Shown here: piece by piece, positions 22,401 through 34,976 of the stretch
Layout of the letters: every line of letters begins with the position of its first letter
Position numbering within the stretch: the first letter of the stretch is position 1
Assembly: GCA_030998015.1 (NCBI GenBank)
Contig: JARWMV010000239.1
Location: 124,001 to 188,000, forward strand
DNA length: 64,000 bases
Reading direction: 5' to 3'
Source of the DNA: Ceratorhiza oryzae-sativae
Taxonomy: Eukaryota > Basidiomycota > Agaricomycetes > Cantharellales > Ceratobasidiaceae
The notes under the pieces: model-generated
What the model was told of the DNA's origin: nothing
What the model saw: only the letters and a program-made list of their open reading frames with translations
Database searches by the model: none
Program-made: the position numbers and the translations under genes

Positions 22401-24107
22401 TTACTTACTACGCTCCTCATCAATCATCACCGTATCCCAGAAATCAATGTCTTGCTCGAGCTCAGTAGTGAGCTCTATTTTGACATACTTCTTTCCCGCA
22501 GGGGCTTCTGCTGAACAAAAAGCCGCTTTCCCTGTGAATTCCTTGATCCGGTCCAGAGATCCGTCCCCAGGTGAGTATACCTCGCCTTCAGCAGCCGAGT
22601 CCAGCATCCGACGTGCTTTGAGTCTCTGCGAGTCGAAATCAAGAATAACAATGCTGCTGGTCTGTTCGGTTGGCGTATTCCGAAACGCGACCGATCGTTG
22701 GCCAAACATGTAGCATTCATTGCCAGTTCTGAAGGTACGCGTGTCGGCCCATGAAACCTTTGGCGCCCAAGTAGACCACGGAACGGTTAGACAGCCGTTG
22801 TGTTCAAGGGAAGCATTGAGAATTTTGGAAGGTACAAACAACGTCCCGGAAGACTCTGCGAATCCTGCTCCTTGAGTAGGCGTCCTGTGGATGTCTATAC
22901 AAAGCAGGCGATCCCGAGGCTCCAAGTCATAGATTTTGGGGGATGAATTCAAATGGGCATAAGAGGATGGCGATGCTACGGTTGGCGAACATCGTATCTG
23001 GATGGTCGACTCGCCGTTTTTACGCCTTAGAGGGGGTAATACAAATGAAGCAGCATGTCGAGGCTCGGAAGATGTTCTAGCATGAGGATCAAACTGGTAA
23101 ACGTTGAGTGAACCAAACGTGTCGTTGGGGACATGGTCCTCTGTGTCGTAAGACCGCGAGAACCGAGGCAACACGAATGCGTTTTCAGAAATCAACGTAA
23201 ACGATGCATTCCAGCCGCCCACAGTGTGCGCACGCTATGATTGCCAAGGATTAAGAGATACCGTGCAAATAAGGCAAAACAATGCTTACAGTAAGTTCGA
23301 TTCCGGTAGTCCAATCCCATATCACCACATATGATGGCGTGGTTCGCGCCCTCGAACGAAACAGGATTGCAAGCAGGTCACCCGAGATCTCAAAGTAGAA
23401 AGAACGGTCGGGTGGTGGTTCATTACGTGGCGGGTGATACGTAAGGACGGACCTGCCAGGCTTTGCCCTCGGGTGCACCTCGTTTGTCGTCATGGTCTTT
23501 AAATGGATCCGGCAGACTCTTTCACTGACCGGGTCGCTTCCAAGAGTGCCAAGTTCGAGTAGTACGAGCAAGTCCTGTTCTGGACAGATACCAAAGTCTC
23601 GTGTGTCAACACCCAAGTCAGAGATACACCACTGTTTATATCCGGTGCCCCGATTATTCGATGGCAGCTGGTAGAAATATAGGCGTCGTGTAAGTCGTTC
23701 GTAATCACCGAGCGGGACGCCTCGGACGTAGATGCCACCAGCGTACTCATAAGTAACGCCGTGTTCGTCAGCGTTCAATTCATACTCCACTGGTGTGACA
23801 GTACCAGGGCGATTCCATCGTGTTTTGTGCGCGCGTAATATATCAAGTTTCTGGGCATAGGAGAGATCTGAGCGAGTGCGAGGAGGTTCGACGTATCCAC
23901 ATGCATCTAGCTCCAAAAGATAGTGGATATACGAGTTGCCGGTGACGATTCTTCGGAGGTAATGGCAAACCTAGATAACCAAATAGCTGAACGAATGCCA
24001 CAGACAAGATGGTAACCTCAACGAACCTGGGAGCAGCGGATGATCGAATCTGGGGTAGCAAGCCTCATTATGTGTATTATTATCTCTTCTGGTAAGATAA
24101 AAATCAT
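22401..24107 (-). CDS. F-box-like protein
   Basis: Three exons, 24027-24107, 23290-23970 and 22401-23234, each a multiple of three bases, give 531 residues. The introns are 55-56 bp with gt-ag ends. The N-terminus is a compact F-box: MIFILPEEIIIHIMRLATPD followed by SIIRCSQVCHYLRRIV and YIHYLLELDACGYVEP. The last phrase is the usual continuation in the large agaricomycete F-box family. F-box proteins hold substrates for SCF ubiquitin ligases through Skp1. The remaining 480 residues show repeated beta-strand patterns with Trp and Asp (YVVIWDWTTGIELT), as in an irregular propeller, but no clear repeat was defined. The substrate is unknown. The first ATG with a complete F-box was chosen. Confidence 0.75.
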
Positions 24108-25902
24108 CGAGACAGTCCGCAAGTGGAGGTGCTGGCGAGGAGCAGGCCGTCACGTGGATCCATCTTGAACGGATCTCTGCTTCGCTGACGTCAACCACGC
24201 CAGGTTGTATGCGTTTGCTTCTCAGACGTGCATCTTTCTATAACGAATGACAGTTGGCAGATTTCGGACGTATCACGTGCGAAACGAATGTCGTTGAACA
24301 TGCATAAAGGATCTGACTGGTAGTGAGAATCTACTGTGCTAAATGGCTAAAGTAGACAATTGCATTGACGAGAATAGAACCCACAGTACATTCCATTTAT
24401 AGAAATTCTGTTGATCACATTGACATCACCTTGCTTGCTTGGTCAACCCCCCCCCCCCCACGCCACAATTGCAACAGATCAAAAATGACAGGTTCCATTC
24501 TGCAAGCCAATGCCTGAGTTTAGCGCCTAATCTCGGTAATCGTTTCGCTGAATGTTGGGATTCATATCTCCTCCCTTTAGTTTCAAAACCATACGAGGGA
24601 CACCAGCTATTCGCTAGTGTAAAATATCTCATAGTACTGTGTATTACTAACGGTACAACCTGGGACTTGAGCCGTAAGAACGCATTGGGCTGCGTGACTT
24701 GAAATCATATTTGCACATAACTCTACATCAGCTACCTGAGCGTTTTAAAGTAGGGCGAGAAGGGGATATGCTATAGCTAATGGAGGTCGGGGGCACGAGG
24801 CGTGGGTGGAACCAGGGTACCCCAGGGACACCTGGTCCAACAGGAGTGGTTTGTCTGGGCGATCAAGCGAATGTTAAGTCATGGGCACCATTCCCCACTA
24901 AACCATGATGGGGATTTGCGTTCATCTGTTATGCTACCTAGATGCGTGCTGAATGGACATCCAGCATACTCATGCCGGGGGGGGGGATGCTTTCAGACCT
25001 CTGGCGAACTGATATCGCAGTTTGCTATAGCAGTTTACCCATTCATGTGTAGTAGGTGACAGATATGTATCATGAGTAGCAGAAGGGAAATAAATATACA
25101 CAGTGGGAAACTCGGCACGGCTATTCTGGTGTATTCAGCCCTGCCATTATAATTAGAGTTCAGCAGAGCTATATGCGCTTCGAGGCTGCTGTATTTTGAT
25201 CTCAGACGGGCAATGACGCCGATGACCGCCCAACAATACACCGCAGCCGCTTTACTTGTCTGGTTGCGGCAGAGTCAGAGCCGAGCGCACCGCCAATGCG
25301 TGGAGACGTGCCATGGCAAAGCCGAGAATGACTCTGACGCTGCGGATTTACCTGAGCAGAGGGTCCAAGAGCAATTGCGTTCCTGGCTCAGTGCCAAGAG
25401 TGGGGCGTCCTACGTCAACGGGGCATGGTCACAATAGTAAAAGTTGAATTACATGGAATCTGGCTGTAAAATAGCGACAAACACAAGAATAGACTAGAAC
25501 ATCGTCAAGTGGATGTTCGACGTGGACGAACATCAACAAGGGGACGCGCGGGGGATGGGCTATATTAGTGATGGTCGGGCGCAACGCGTTGGCGCGTTCT
25601 TTGGACTTGTTGGGTCACGGGGCGGAATGTTGGCGCGGCGACAACGACGTCCTCAACGAGCTGGAGAAAAAGAAAGAAAACGGAAAGAAAATTTGCAGAT
25701 GCTTCCAGCTAGAAGCTCCACGCAGTCCGAGATCGAATTGTGGCGCGCAAAGGGGGGAAATGGTGGGGCCAAGTCACGTGGGCTGGTATGTTGGGCGGTG
25801 GATGTTTGATCGATGTTGGTCCTGACAGTCACTCCTTGGACACATTTATGAACTGCACATAAGACGACAACGAAAAAACACGACCCATTTCTGATATTTA
25901 CG
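24108..25902. other. Long intergenic region upstream of WEE1
   Basis: About 1.8 kb without a supported gene. It holds a run of fourteen C near 24447-24460 and a run of ten G near 24978. A 74-codon plus-strand frame at 25213-25437 starts with ATG and ends in a stop, but has no domain or clear promoter. Near 25775 there is a cacgtg E-box-like site about 130 bp upstream of the WEE1 start. The left end should contain the promoter of the F-box gene. Confidence 0.4.
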
Positions 25903-28900
25903 ATGCTTGCGAGTACGCCGCCGCCCTCCCTGCGCACGCCCCGTATGTCGCCCCCGCGCTGCGATTCCCCCGCTGACCACCGCCCAGCCGCCCACCCGCG
26001 CCCCCAAACACACAACCCGTACCGACGACCACCCGGCTCTCCCCTCCGCGCAGTGTCGACGCCCACGCCAGGCACGGCGAGCGGAGCAGACACGCCGATG
26101 CACTCGCCTTCGCCGCTCAGACAGCGAATTATGCTCGACCAGACCCGGTTTCCCCGCGTGGTCCATCGTCCGGCCTTTCCCGCTCTCTCCTCTCCCAGAC
26201 GACCCCAGCTCGATTCGGCCGCTGCGCTGTCTACGCCGACGAACAGCAGCTTCCCACCCCGGCGACCTTTGACTCGGTTGTGCTCGGATACGACCTTTGC
26301 CCAACCGCTGGTCCCATTGTCCGATTCCGACTCGGACGCGTCGGATCTAGAGCTGGATATAGACGGAGACAGCGTTATTCGTGATATCGGGATCGACCAT
26401 GACGTCGAGATTCACGACGCGGATCCCGACGAGGCGCAGGATGTGAGCATCCTCGAGGTCGACGACGACGACGACGAGGGCGAGCAGAGTTGGCACACGG
26501 CCCCGCCGTTCACGCCAGGGCTGTCTGGAATATTCCACCACTCGGATGACTTTCCCCACCGTTCGAATCTGACTCGCACCCCGAGCACCCGTCCGACCGC
26601 GCTCATCCCTGATGACATGCAACCTCCTAAAGCCAAGCGTCGCTCGCTCGACTTTTCTACCGCTGCTTCAACCATGCCCAAGTTTCTCCTTACGCCGAGT
26701 CGAGCACGACACCGTGAGCCAGCACCCGAGCGCAGCTCGCCACCCGAGACTTCCTCGCCTGCTTCGCCCACCGCCCGGAAGCATCGCCTAGGCTTGCCGT
26801 TACCGCGCACACCCGGCCCAGAGAACCAAACATGGCACGGTGGCATGGACGCCAACTCAGAATCGATTAGAAAGGCATGTGTGTTCCTCCCTTCCATTGT
26901 TCACTCGACTGATTGTGTTTCATCTGACAGCTCTCATTGATCGACGACGAATACAATCTCGGCTCCGACTCTGACTCTACTTCTCAATTATTTCCTATTG
27001 TCAAAGGCAAAGGACGCACCCGCGACCACACCTGGGATCCCTCGACGCGCAAACTCAAGGGGACGCGGCGCTCAGCTGGGGGGATCTTCGCGGACCCTGG
27101 TGCAGCGACGATCCCTATTCCCGAACAGGTTCCTAGCGCAGATCCGACTTCGCCATTTGTCCTCCAGAGCACAACCTCGAACGCACCCGAGGGCTTTGTC
27201 GCTCCGTCCTTTTCCCTGAGCGCGTTCTCGCCCCCGAGGACGTCGTCGCCGTTCAAGGCCAGACCGGGTAGGAAGGGGGGATTATTTGAGAACGAGATGA
27301 GCTTCGGGGTGGGAGGAGAGGAAGCCGGAGAACTTGGGAACGAGATGTTTCCACCGATTGCGACAAGCTCACCCGACCCGAAACGAGCCCCGAGGCGTGC
27401 GCCGCTTGCGTCCGTCCCCCGGTTGAATGTCGAACCTGGTCATGTTACCTTTTCGGGTGTGTCGAGCTTGCTCAGCGGACCATTGAAGAAGAAGTACAAG
27501 GGCCGGGGCTCGAGTGTCATTGGAGACGAGAGTATATCTGAGGAAGGCCCCGAGCTCGGAGGCAAGCCACACACTCGCGCAAGGACCATGTCGTTCCCTC
27601 GCGGAAGCCGGCCAAGCGTCGGTCTGAATTTCAGCCTACCCAAATCCGACGACGACCTCGTTACCCCTCAACTGGGTCCCGGAACTACGAGCGCGTGGCC
27701 TGACCTCAGCAACTCGGACGAACAGGATCTCGATGACGAGATTTTCAAGAGTATGGTTTCGCATACCTCGTTCTCAGTTGAAGCGACAGGTGCTGGGGGA
27801 GGTGGGAATGGAATGCCGGATACACCTGTGAAAAAGGCGGTGTTTGGTGGTGCTGGCGTGAATGTCAGTGGCGGGCCGATCACGATGGGTGGTGCGCGTG
27901 GCTGGATGACGAGTTTGCCAGATCGTAATGGAAAGATGTTTGGAGGGCGCAATGGTAAGCTCAATTAAACTGCGCGCCGAAACGACAATTAATCACATCA
28001 CAGCTCCTCGACCTTCGCTTCCCCTTCATTTCCCTGAACTGGCGCCCGACTCTCCCGATGAAAGCCCTGCCGCCGGACGCAGCAAACTCCACACAATTGA
28101 CAGCAATGAGTCACCCACAACGCGTCCCTTTTGGCCTGGTGGCGCCGATGAGTCACCCTCGTTCCGCCCACGTCGCAAGTCGAGTGAAGCGTCTGGTCTC
28201 GCTCGTCGCAAGTCGGGCGGTGGTGACATTTCGCTCAACCTTGGGGCACGCAAGCAAAAGGTAGCTGATTCGCCCAAACACCCGCCAATGGGCCCTCAGA
28301 GGCGATCGTATGGAAGTCTCGGATTGGGTCGCCCGGGTGGACGGGAACGCGATCCGATCCCCAAGTTCTCGTTTGACGAGAACCAGGAGAACGAGCTGGG
28401 ATTGAGTACGGGCGATGAGAACAAGGCCGGAGCTTCTCTTGCGGCGTCGACGAGCGTAAACTCGTTCTTGGCTCCAAATTCGCTTGGTGTCGTGCCGTTT
28501 GCACGCCGAGTGAGCAGTGGGACCTTTTCGAGTGATGGCGAGGCGAGTGTGAGCGGTACGCCAACTCGCCGAGGTACTACAGCGACGCGGGGTGGATTAG
28601 GCGGGCCCTCGAGGCCAGCGCAACCTGTGGGTGCAAGACTTGCACCAGGACCCGCGGCACGACCAGCGCTATCCGCCCGAAGTTCGTTGCCGTCACGAAT
28701 TGGAGACTTGTTACACCCTCGCCTTCCCTTTCATCACTCGCCTCTATCGATACTCCTTCCGCCCCTGCTCGCAAGATCGCACGTGCGTCGCCAATCCTGT
28801 CCAAAGGCAAACGGTCAAGTCTGTCTGTGCCAGCGTTCCATCCTCCTGCAGTCTTCGAGCCCGAGCCAACGGTCACACTTGGCCGACTCGAACGTGAATA

Positions 28901-29922
28901 CACTACCGTTCAGCAGATTGGCAAAGGCACGTTTGGTCAAGTCCTCAAAGTTGAAAAGGATGGTCGGCTCTTTGCTGTGAAGCGGAGCAAGGCGTTTGAA
29001 GGCGTTCGACACCGTCGACGGATCCTCGAAGAGGTGGACATTTTGCAACGCCTTGCCACAGGTGGTGGGCATCCAAACGTGCTCAAGTTTGAGGACGCAT
29101 GGGAGCAGGATGGACGGAGCTTGATCCTGACCGAGATGTGCGAATTGGGCAATCTGGCGGACTTTTTGGTAGAATGGGGCGAGCGGTTTACGAGATTGGA
29201 CGAGCCGAGGGTATGGAAGATTACTTCGGATCTGAGTCACGTAAGTCAATCTCGCGTTGCGCTTCAATATGTATTCTAAACTTATTATTATTATTAGGGC
29301 CTGGCATTCATCCATGCAGCGGGTGTGATCCACCTGGATCTCAAGCCTGCGAACATGTTTGTTACGATCGAGGGCCGAATCAGGATTGGTGATTTTGGCA
29401 TGGCTGCACGTTGGCCTCGACCTGAAGTTGATTCAGATGGATTCGAGCGCGAAGGTGATCGAGATTATATGGCACCAGAGATCCTTCAAGGAGTCTATGG
29501 GTTCGAGGCAGACGTGTTTAGTCTCGGTATGACGTTACTTGAATGTGCGACGAACATTATCGTACCGGCCATGTGAGTCTGCTCTATTTCCTCCAATTGG
29601 TTTGGTTCTGAACGGGAACTCTAGGGGCGAACCTTGGCACAAGCTCCGCAACGACGATTTTTCGGATGTTGACCTGGATGGATTCAGCTCTGAGCTTGTT
29701 TCGCTCATCTCTAGCATGATGCGACATGATGCCAGCCAGCGACCAAGCATGTCCCTCGTGTGTGCGCATGAGTGCATCGCACGAACCGAGTCGATCATGA
29801 CGAGGGCCATCGAGCACGCACGTACGTCGTCGACAAACGTCTTCAGGGCGTCGCCGTTTGGCAGTGAAGGCCCAGCGTTTTTGGACGAAGTGCTGGGGCG
29901 AGCACAAATGGACATGTCCTAA
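25903..29922 (+). CDS. WEE1: Wee1-family kinase (SWE1/Wee1, inhibitor of CDK1)
   Basis: Wee1 phosphorylates CDK1 on its inhibitory Tyr and holds cells in G2. The kinase domain (from about 28880) has IGKGTFGQVLKVEKDG (P-loop), FAVKRSKAF (Lys), EVDILQRLATGGGHPNVLKF, then VIHLDLKPANMF (catalytic loop), IGDFGMAARW and the Wee1-type EGDRDYMAPEILQG. The N-terminal 900 or so residues are disordered, rich in SP/TP sites, with an acidic stretch EVDDDDDEGEQ. I place introns near 26881-26931, 27956-28003, 28627-28682, 29239-29298 and 29575-29625. The intron at 28627-28682 is inferred: it alone joins the disordered part to VAVTNWRLVTPSPSLSS. The first intron could use GTGTTC or a GC donor (AAG-GCATGT). 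Stop at 29920-29922. Confidence 0.93.
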
Positions 29923-30495
29923 GTCCTAAGCCTTTGAATTTCCTAGACCGATAGGGTAGTGAACGGACTCTTACTATGTGGATAATTTCGGCCCTGGTTG
30001 TACCTATGATATGACTTGTCTTGTTCTCCCGACTTCTTCCCATGTCAAGTTGTGCCCCACTTGTTCCCCATGCACCGCATCTTGATTCGTGTTTGAGTGA
30101 TGTCGCATACGCTTCCCGATACCTGTTTTCATGAACATATTTTATTCTTTATGCTCTTTTGTTATTATTTTGTCTTTGTCGGTTTGGTCCTTTGTTTCAA
30201 ATCGTTGCTAGTTGAAAGTTATATGGAAATACAGTATATGGTTTTTGTGTTGTTTGTATGCGGGCGCATTGCCTTAAACCATTTAGAGCGGTTTGTAAAA
30301 GGGATTGAGTTGGGCTCGTTACCTCATTGTCGTCTGCCTTCAACCACGCTCAGCAGGGCGTTAATCAACGTCGTGAGCGTGGGCTCGCACCGTCCAGAAA
30401 TCCTCAGCTAACCATTGCTCTTGCACTTACGCATCACATCGCAGAGCTACGTTGTTCAATATCAATCATCAAAATACCCGTAGTCGATTCAGTCT
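29923..30495. other. Intergenic region between WEE1 and the WD40-BTB gene
   Basis: It holds T-rich 3' flank (ttttgttattattttgtc near 30157) and then the upstream region of the gene starting at 30496. A 104-codon hydrophobic plus-strand frame (30097-30411) has no domain and no splice support. Confidence 0.4.
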
Positions 30496-32776
30496 ATGGC
30501 TTTGGTCGACACCTGGGAAGTTCCTGGATTTGTCCATTCGCTCGCGATCTCACGAGACGGCACCCGCCTTGCGGCTGGCGTTGAAAAGATGTATGGTTAT
30601 GGGATAAAGGCACTGGACAGGTAATACACCGCGGGCTAAAGGGACACGGTGATGAGGTCTGTTCCCTACCCTTCTCGCCGGACGGTCGCACACTCGCTTC
30701 GAGTTCAACAAAACACATCATTATCTGGAACGTGCAAGATGGCACCACGGCGCTTGACCAATTCAAAGCATATGGTGGTCTAGACTCAGTAGCGTTCTCG
30801 CACGACGGTCGAATCCTTGCATCCAGTTCATTCAATAACACCATCCGGCTATGGGACGCGCACACCGGCCAGAAGGCAGGGGTCTCGATCCAAGCAGGTG
30901 ATCAGGTATGCTCGATGGCCATCTCCGCGGACGGCAGAATAATTGCAGGGGTATCCCGGCGTGTTATAGCATATGATATGGCCACTGGCACCATGCTCTT
31001 CGAGTATGACAATCCTTTGGCCTCGTCATGTCGGTCATTAGCACTGTCGCCTGACGGCCGGTTTGTCGCTTGTGGACTCGACCTTGGTCAAGTTCAAATC
31101 TTGGACGCAATAACAGGGAATCCAACACGGGAGCTTCTGACAAGCCACTGGGAGTGGATCCGTGGAATTGCGTTCTCTCCTGATGGCCGGTACATTGCGT
31201 CTGGGTCGGCTGATGCTGCAATACGAATATGGGATGCCGAGACTGGTACCTTGCAGATAGGCCCCCTTTCTGGAAGGAGTAGCACAGTTTTTTCGGTCAC
31301 ATTCACTCCCGATCGTAATCAACTTGTCTCGGGTGGGGTTAAGAAAATCAATATCTGGAATACGGAGGGTTTGAATAGGCAACAGGGTAATCGCATGGCT
31401 CACGCTTTCGCAACGGCGACCCCAGAACCCCAGGTTGGGGTCGTCAGCAGCGACCGCTCTGATAAACGTAAGCTTGTGTTGTTTGGACATAATTAGTGTG
31501 TTGACTAGAAACTGAACATAGCCGCTGAGGTGGATTGCATCCCGGAGGATGGCAGAGGGAACAAGTTTTTCGAGACGGGGGATGGCGATTTCAGGTTTCG
31601 TGTACGTGAATCAGCCTACTGACGACATTTATGAGTACTAAAAGAAGATGTAACAGGTTAGCGGCACCATACTCCACACTCACAAATATTTACTCAAGCG
31701 TTTTGCCCGCTTGAAGTGTCTGATTCAACAAGATACTAATGATCAAGCTAATGAAGAACTATTACTGGATGGTGATCCTACTGACTTTCTAAACACCTTC
31801 AAGATAATATATGCGTCGTAAGTTCGTGAGAGGAACTGAAGCTCGTCAATACTAACGACCTATGTAGCCCGATTGAAGGCCTGCCAGACTTGGACTCGGC
31901 TACGCTAGTCTCAGCACTTCGAATTGCTTCCGTGTACGACTACCCAGGTTTGCAGACGTTTGTCAAACAAAAGCTAGAGGACGCACAGCTTAGCGCAGTA
32001 GACCGTATTTGTATTGCGCGCGAGTTCAAGTTTACGGCTTGGGAAGCACCTGCCTACGAGGAATTATGCGCACGAGACGAACCAATCACAGAAGACGAAG
32101 CAAACCAGTTGGGTATAAGCGCGTTTGTACGAATAGCCAAGAGTCGTGAAATGGCGAAGCAGAGAAGGTACCAGGATGAAATAGGCAGAACTGAACCGCG
32201 CAGGAATGCAACACAACAGCGTGATTCAAGTGAACTAAACACTGTAACTTCACCTCTAGACACCACTGCGTCCACAAAGGAGTTTGCGGCAAAACATAAA
32301 GGCGGGGCTCAATCATGTACGGGCACTCCATCGGACTCTTTTCCCCCTAAGCCCGGTAATGAAATCGAGGTCGAGGAGAGCAACAGTAGGTATTGAGTTG
32401 TGTATACAATCATTTGTTAGCAGTCAAATTTACCATCTCAGTAGATCAAGTTACACAAAAGCCTAAATACACTTTCATTGGGATATCTTCGCAGAAGCGG
32501 CCGGACGAATCTAGTGATACCGTCTCTGTTTCTGGTTCGTTCCAGTACAAGATGCCCGGTTGTCAATGCTGGAGGACCGCAGGCTCTGATCTTCAAGGCG
32601 AAATGCAGCAAGATGTGGCACTGGATAGAAACCCTGGCTGTACAATCTCTCCATGTGCAGCCGGTGCCCTTGCTGAACTGCAAGCCACCCAGATTGCACA
32701 TGTTGCTATCACAGCCCGACTCGAATCTACTATCCAAAATATCAAGTCTTCGATACTTAATCCCGGTTCAGTATAG
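30496..32776 (+). CDS. WD40-repeat and BTB/POZ fusion protein (frameshift near its start)
   Basis: From ATG 30496 the frame gives VPGFVHSLAISRDGTRLAAG, shifts near 30585-30592 (one base missing), and continues with VWLWDKGTGQ and five or so WD40 blades: CSLPFSPDGRTLASSSTKHI, AIRIWDAETG, GIAFSPDGRYIASGSADA. The repeats resemble those of fungal NLR proteins. A gt-ag intron (31468-31521) then joins exon 31522-31601 in frame to a BTB domain: IPEDGRGNKFFETGDGDF, HTHKYLLKRFARLKCLI, DLDSATLVSALRIASVYDYP. The end carries PGCQCWRTAG and CTISPCAAGALAELQATQ, shared with the next gene. BTB domains dimerise and often bind Cullin-3. That this is one gene is inferred from the intron phase; two separate genes remain possible. 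Confidence 0.68.
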
Positions 32777-32960
32777 CCGGGATAGTTGCCTCAGCTGAAG
32801 CAAGTGAGTTGGTGCTAGCGTGGAGCGAGGCTTGAAAGAGGGAAATTTGGATGTATGGAAATATATGAATGTAACCAATGACTAATTAACGCCTAAGCAC
32901 ACCATATCTTAACGTACACATCTTAATGTACACCGCACCACACCCACCCACCGCTACTAC

Positions 32961-34443
32961 ATGGCCAAAGACAACTCAATGATGAGCTCCCCAGTCTCCA
33001 TGTCAGCGAATTCGCTCCTATCAAATTTAGAATCAACGGCGAGCATCAAGGCCGCTCAAGGTAGTCCTGGACAATTTACGTACAATCCGTTGTGACTGTG
33101 AATGGCTACGCAGCTACCGAGGCGTATTATATCCCAGAAGACTCAGATGGCAACAAGCTGTTTTCACTCGGAGATGGAGATTTTAATCTCCGCGTGCGTC
33201 AATTGGCCATAATCGTTGCCGACAGCGACAAATACTGAAGATATACCAGGCCAACGGCGCAGTGTTCCATACCCATAAATATATACTCAAGCGCTTCAAC
33301 GGTTTAAAACATTTGATTGACGAAACTCCGCCGACGAAGACTGTGATGAGCTATCGTTGGATCACTGTGCTACCGACTTTATGAAGGCTTTCGACATATT
33401 ATATGCTTCGTGAGTACGAGATATTAGCCGCGGCCTTCCCAAGACTTGACGCAAGCACGCAGCCCGATTAAAGATTTGCCGGAATTCGACTCGGAGACGC
33501 TTGTCTCAGCACTTCGCGTTGCCAGCATATACGACTACCCCACATTACGGACTTTTGCCATTCAAAAGCTCGAGAATTCCCATCTGAGTGCCATCAAGCG
33601 CATTCAGATTGCACGGGAATTTAAATTTAACACTTGGGAAGCACCGGCTTATGAGGATATCTGTGCTCGCAACGAACCGATTACGGAGGACGAGGCGAAC
33701 ATCTTGGGTATCCGTGCCTTCGTTCAGGTGGCGAAGATCCGCGAAAAGGAGCAGCGGAGGAGGGCACGAATTGGGGTTGAAAATTTGAAGTCACACCGTA
33801 CCGAACCAGACGCATCGACGACGAGTGGGCCGCACGTTGCGGCTCCAGCTTCAGACGCGGCTTCGTCAGGCAACGAAAAGGTATATCTCCGAAGTGTTGT
33901 AGGGCGCCTTGATGCTTTGCGCTCCAAGGCTCACAGCAGATCTGAAGCTAATAACACAAGCAGTGAGCAGGAAATCATTTAGCTTTATTTCTTGGCATTC
34001 AAACTACTCGCTTGCTAGGCGATTTGTTGCAGGGTTTCAGTTCTTCCCCTGGCGTGTCGTCAAAACGGCGGGCTGATGAATCAGGCGGATATACTACAAA
34101 TTCTGGCTCACTGGAGTACAATATACCGGATTGTCAATGTACGGCCCCAGAAGATTCCAGAATTACTGGATGGTCTAGCACCCGTTCATATGCTGTGGAT
34201 CCGGGTACGAAATGCCACTGCACAATCTCCCCCTGCGCAGCCAACGCGCTTGCTCGGCTTCAGACAACTCAAACCGCTCATACTACGAGTATTGCTCAGC
34301 TCGAGTCTACAATCAAAGATATGAAATCCTCCATGGTTCCCGCCAAGGGGGTGGTAATCGAGAAACCTCAGTCTAACCTGGACGAGGTTACGTTGGTGCA
34401 GACTGAGGTCCGAAAATGGCTCGCCTCGAAGAGCGAGGAGTAA
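32961..34443 (+). CDS. BTB/POZ domain protein (paralogue of the fusion's second half)
   Basis: ATG 32961 opens MAKDNSMMSSPVSMSANSLL, followed after an intron by EAYYIPEDSDGNKLFSLGDG and, after another, AVFHTHKYILKRFNGLKHLI. The frame then shifts by one missing base near 33326-33335 and resumes with DELSLDHCATDFMKAFDILY. The next exon is FDSETLVSALRVASIYDYPT and EFKFNTWEAPAYEDICARNE, almost the same as in the preceding gene. The last exon has NIPDCQCTAPED, CHCTISPCAANALARLQTTQ and ends KWLASKSEE at 34443. It lacks WD40 repeats and starts with its own ATG. The two lie head-to-tail, 184 bp apart, and arose by tandem duplication. Role unknown; a substrate adaptor is a family-based guess. Confidence 0.72.
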
Positions 34444-34976
34444 GATTCATGTATGCACCAATGAATAATATTTGTTGATTCTTCTGCGTTGGCCGTATAT
34501 TTATTGTCGCGCTCAATTGCCACCAATGGTTTTCTTCTCTTGCAAAGTGCACTACCGAGTCTCGCACAAAGAACCCTTGTTCTATTTGAACCAAAGAGCC
34601 TGAAATGAAAGACGCTGATTTCTAAATAATATTAGGATTCTGTTTGTTATACCATAAAAGCAACTACGGATCGCCCAACTTACGTCTCATTGAATGGGCA
34701 CAATGCCAACGCCTGACCAGCTTCTCTACGCAACAACCAGTATTTATTAGAATAGCCGAACCACAGCACACAGGATGTAGATTGTTTCGTTTTATGTGAT
34801 ACTTGCTATGACGATGATTTATCGTGCAAGGGTTGGTGCCACTAGCCACCTGATGATTGACTCAGAGTGGCAAGTCAGAGCGGGCCGATTTGAAATGGGT
34901 AGATCCGCGAGATGAGTCGATTTGATATCAGGGATATTTATTCGCCCTTGACCTAGGCAACTGCACTCAAGGCAGT
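34444..34976. other. Intergenic region and ILS1 promoter
   Basis: No gene is seen. Short minus-strand frames (61-90 codons) have no domain. The right end leads into the ATG at 34977. Confidence 0.4.

Noticed and set aside
24447..24990. C14 and G10 tracts as special elements
   Set aside because: They are simple homopolymers without flanking repeats or a gene; length error is also likely.
25213..25437. 74-codon plus-strand open frame
   Set aside because: It has an ATG and stop but no domain, promoter signal or splice sites, so I only mention it in the intergenic entry.
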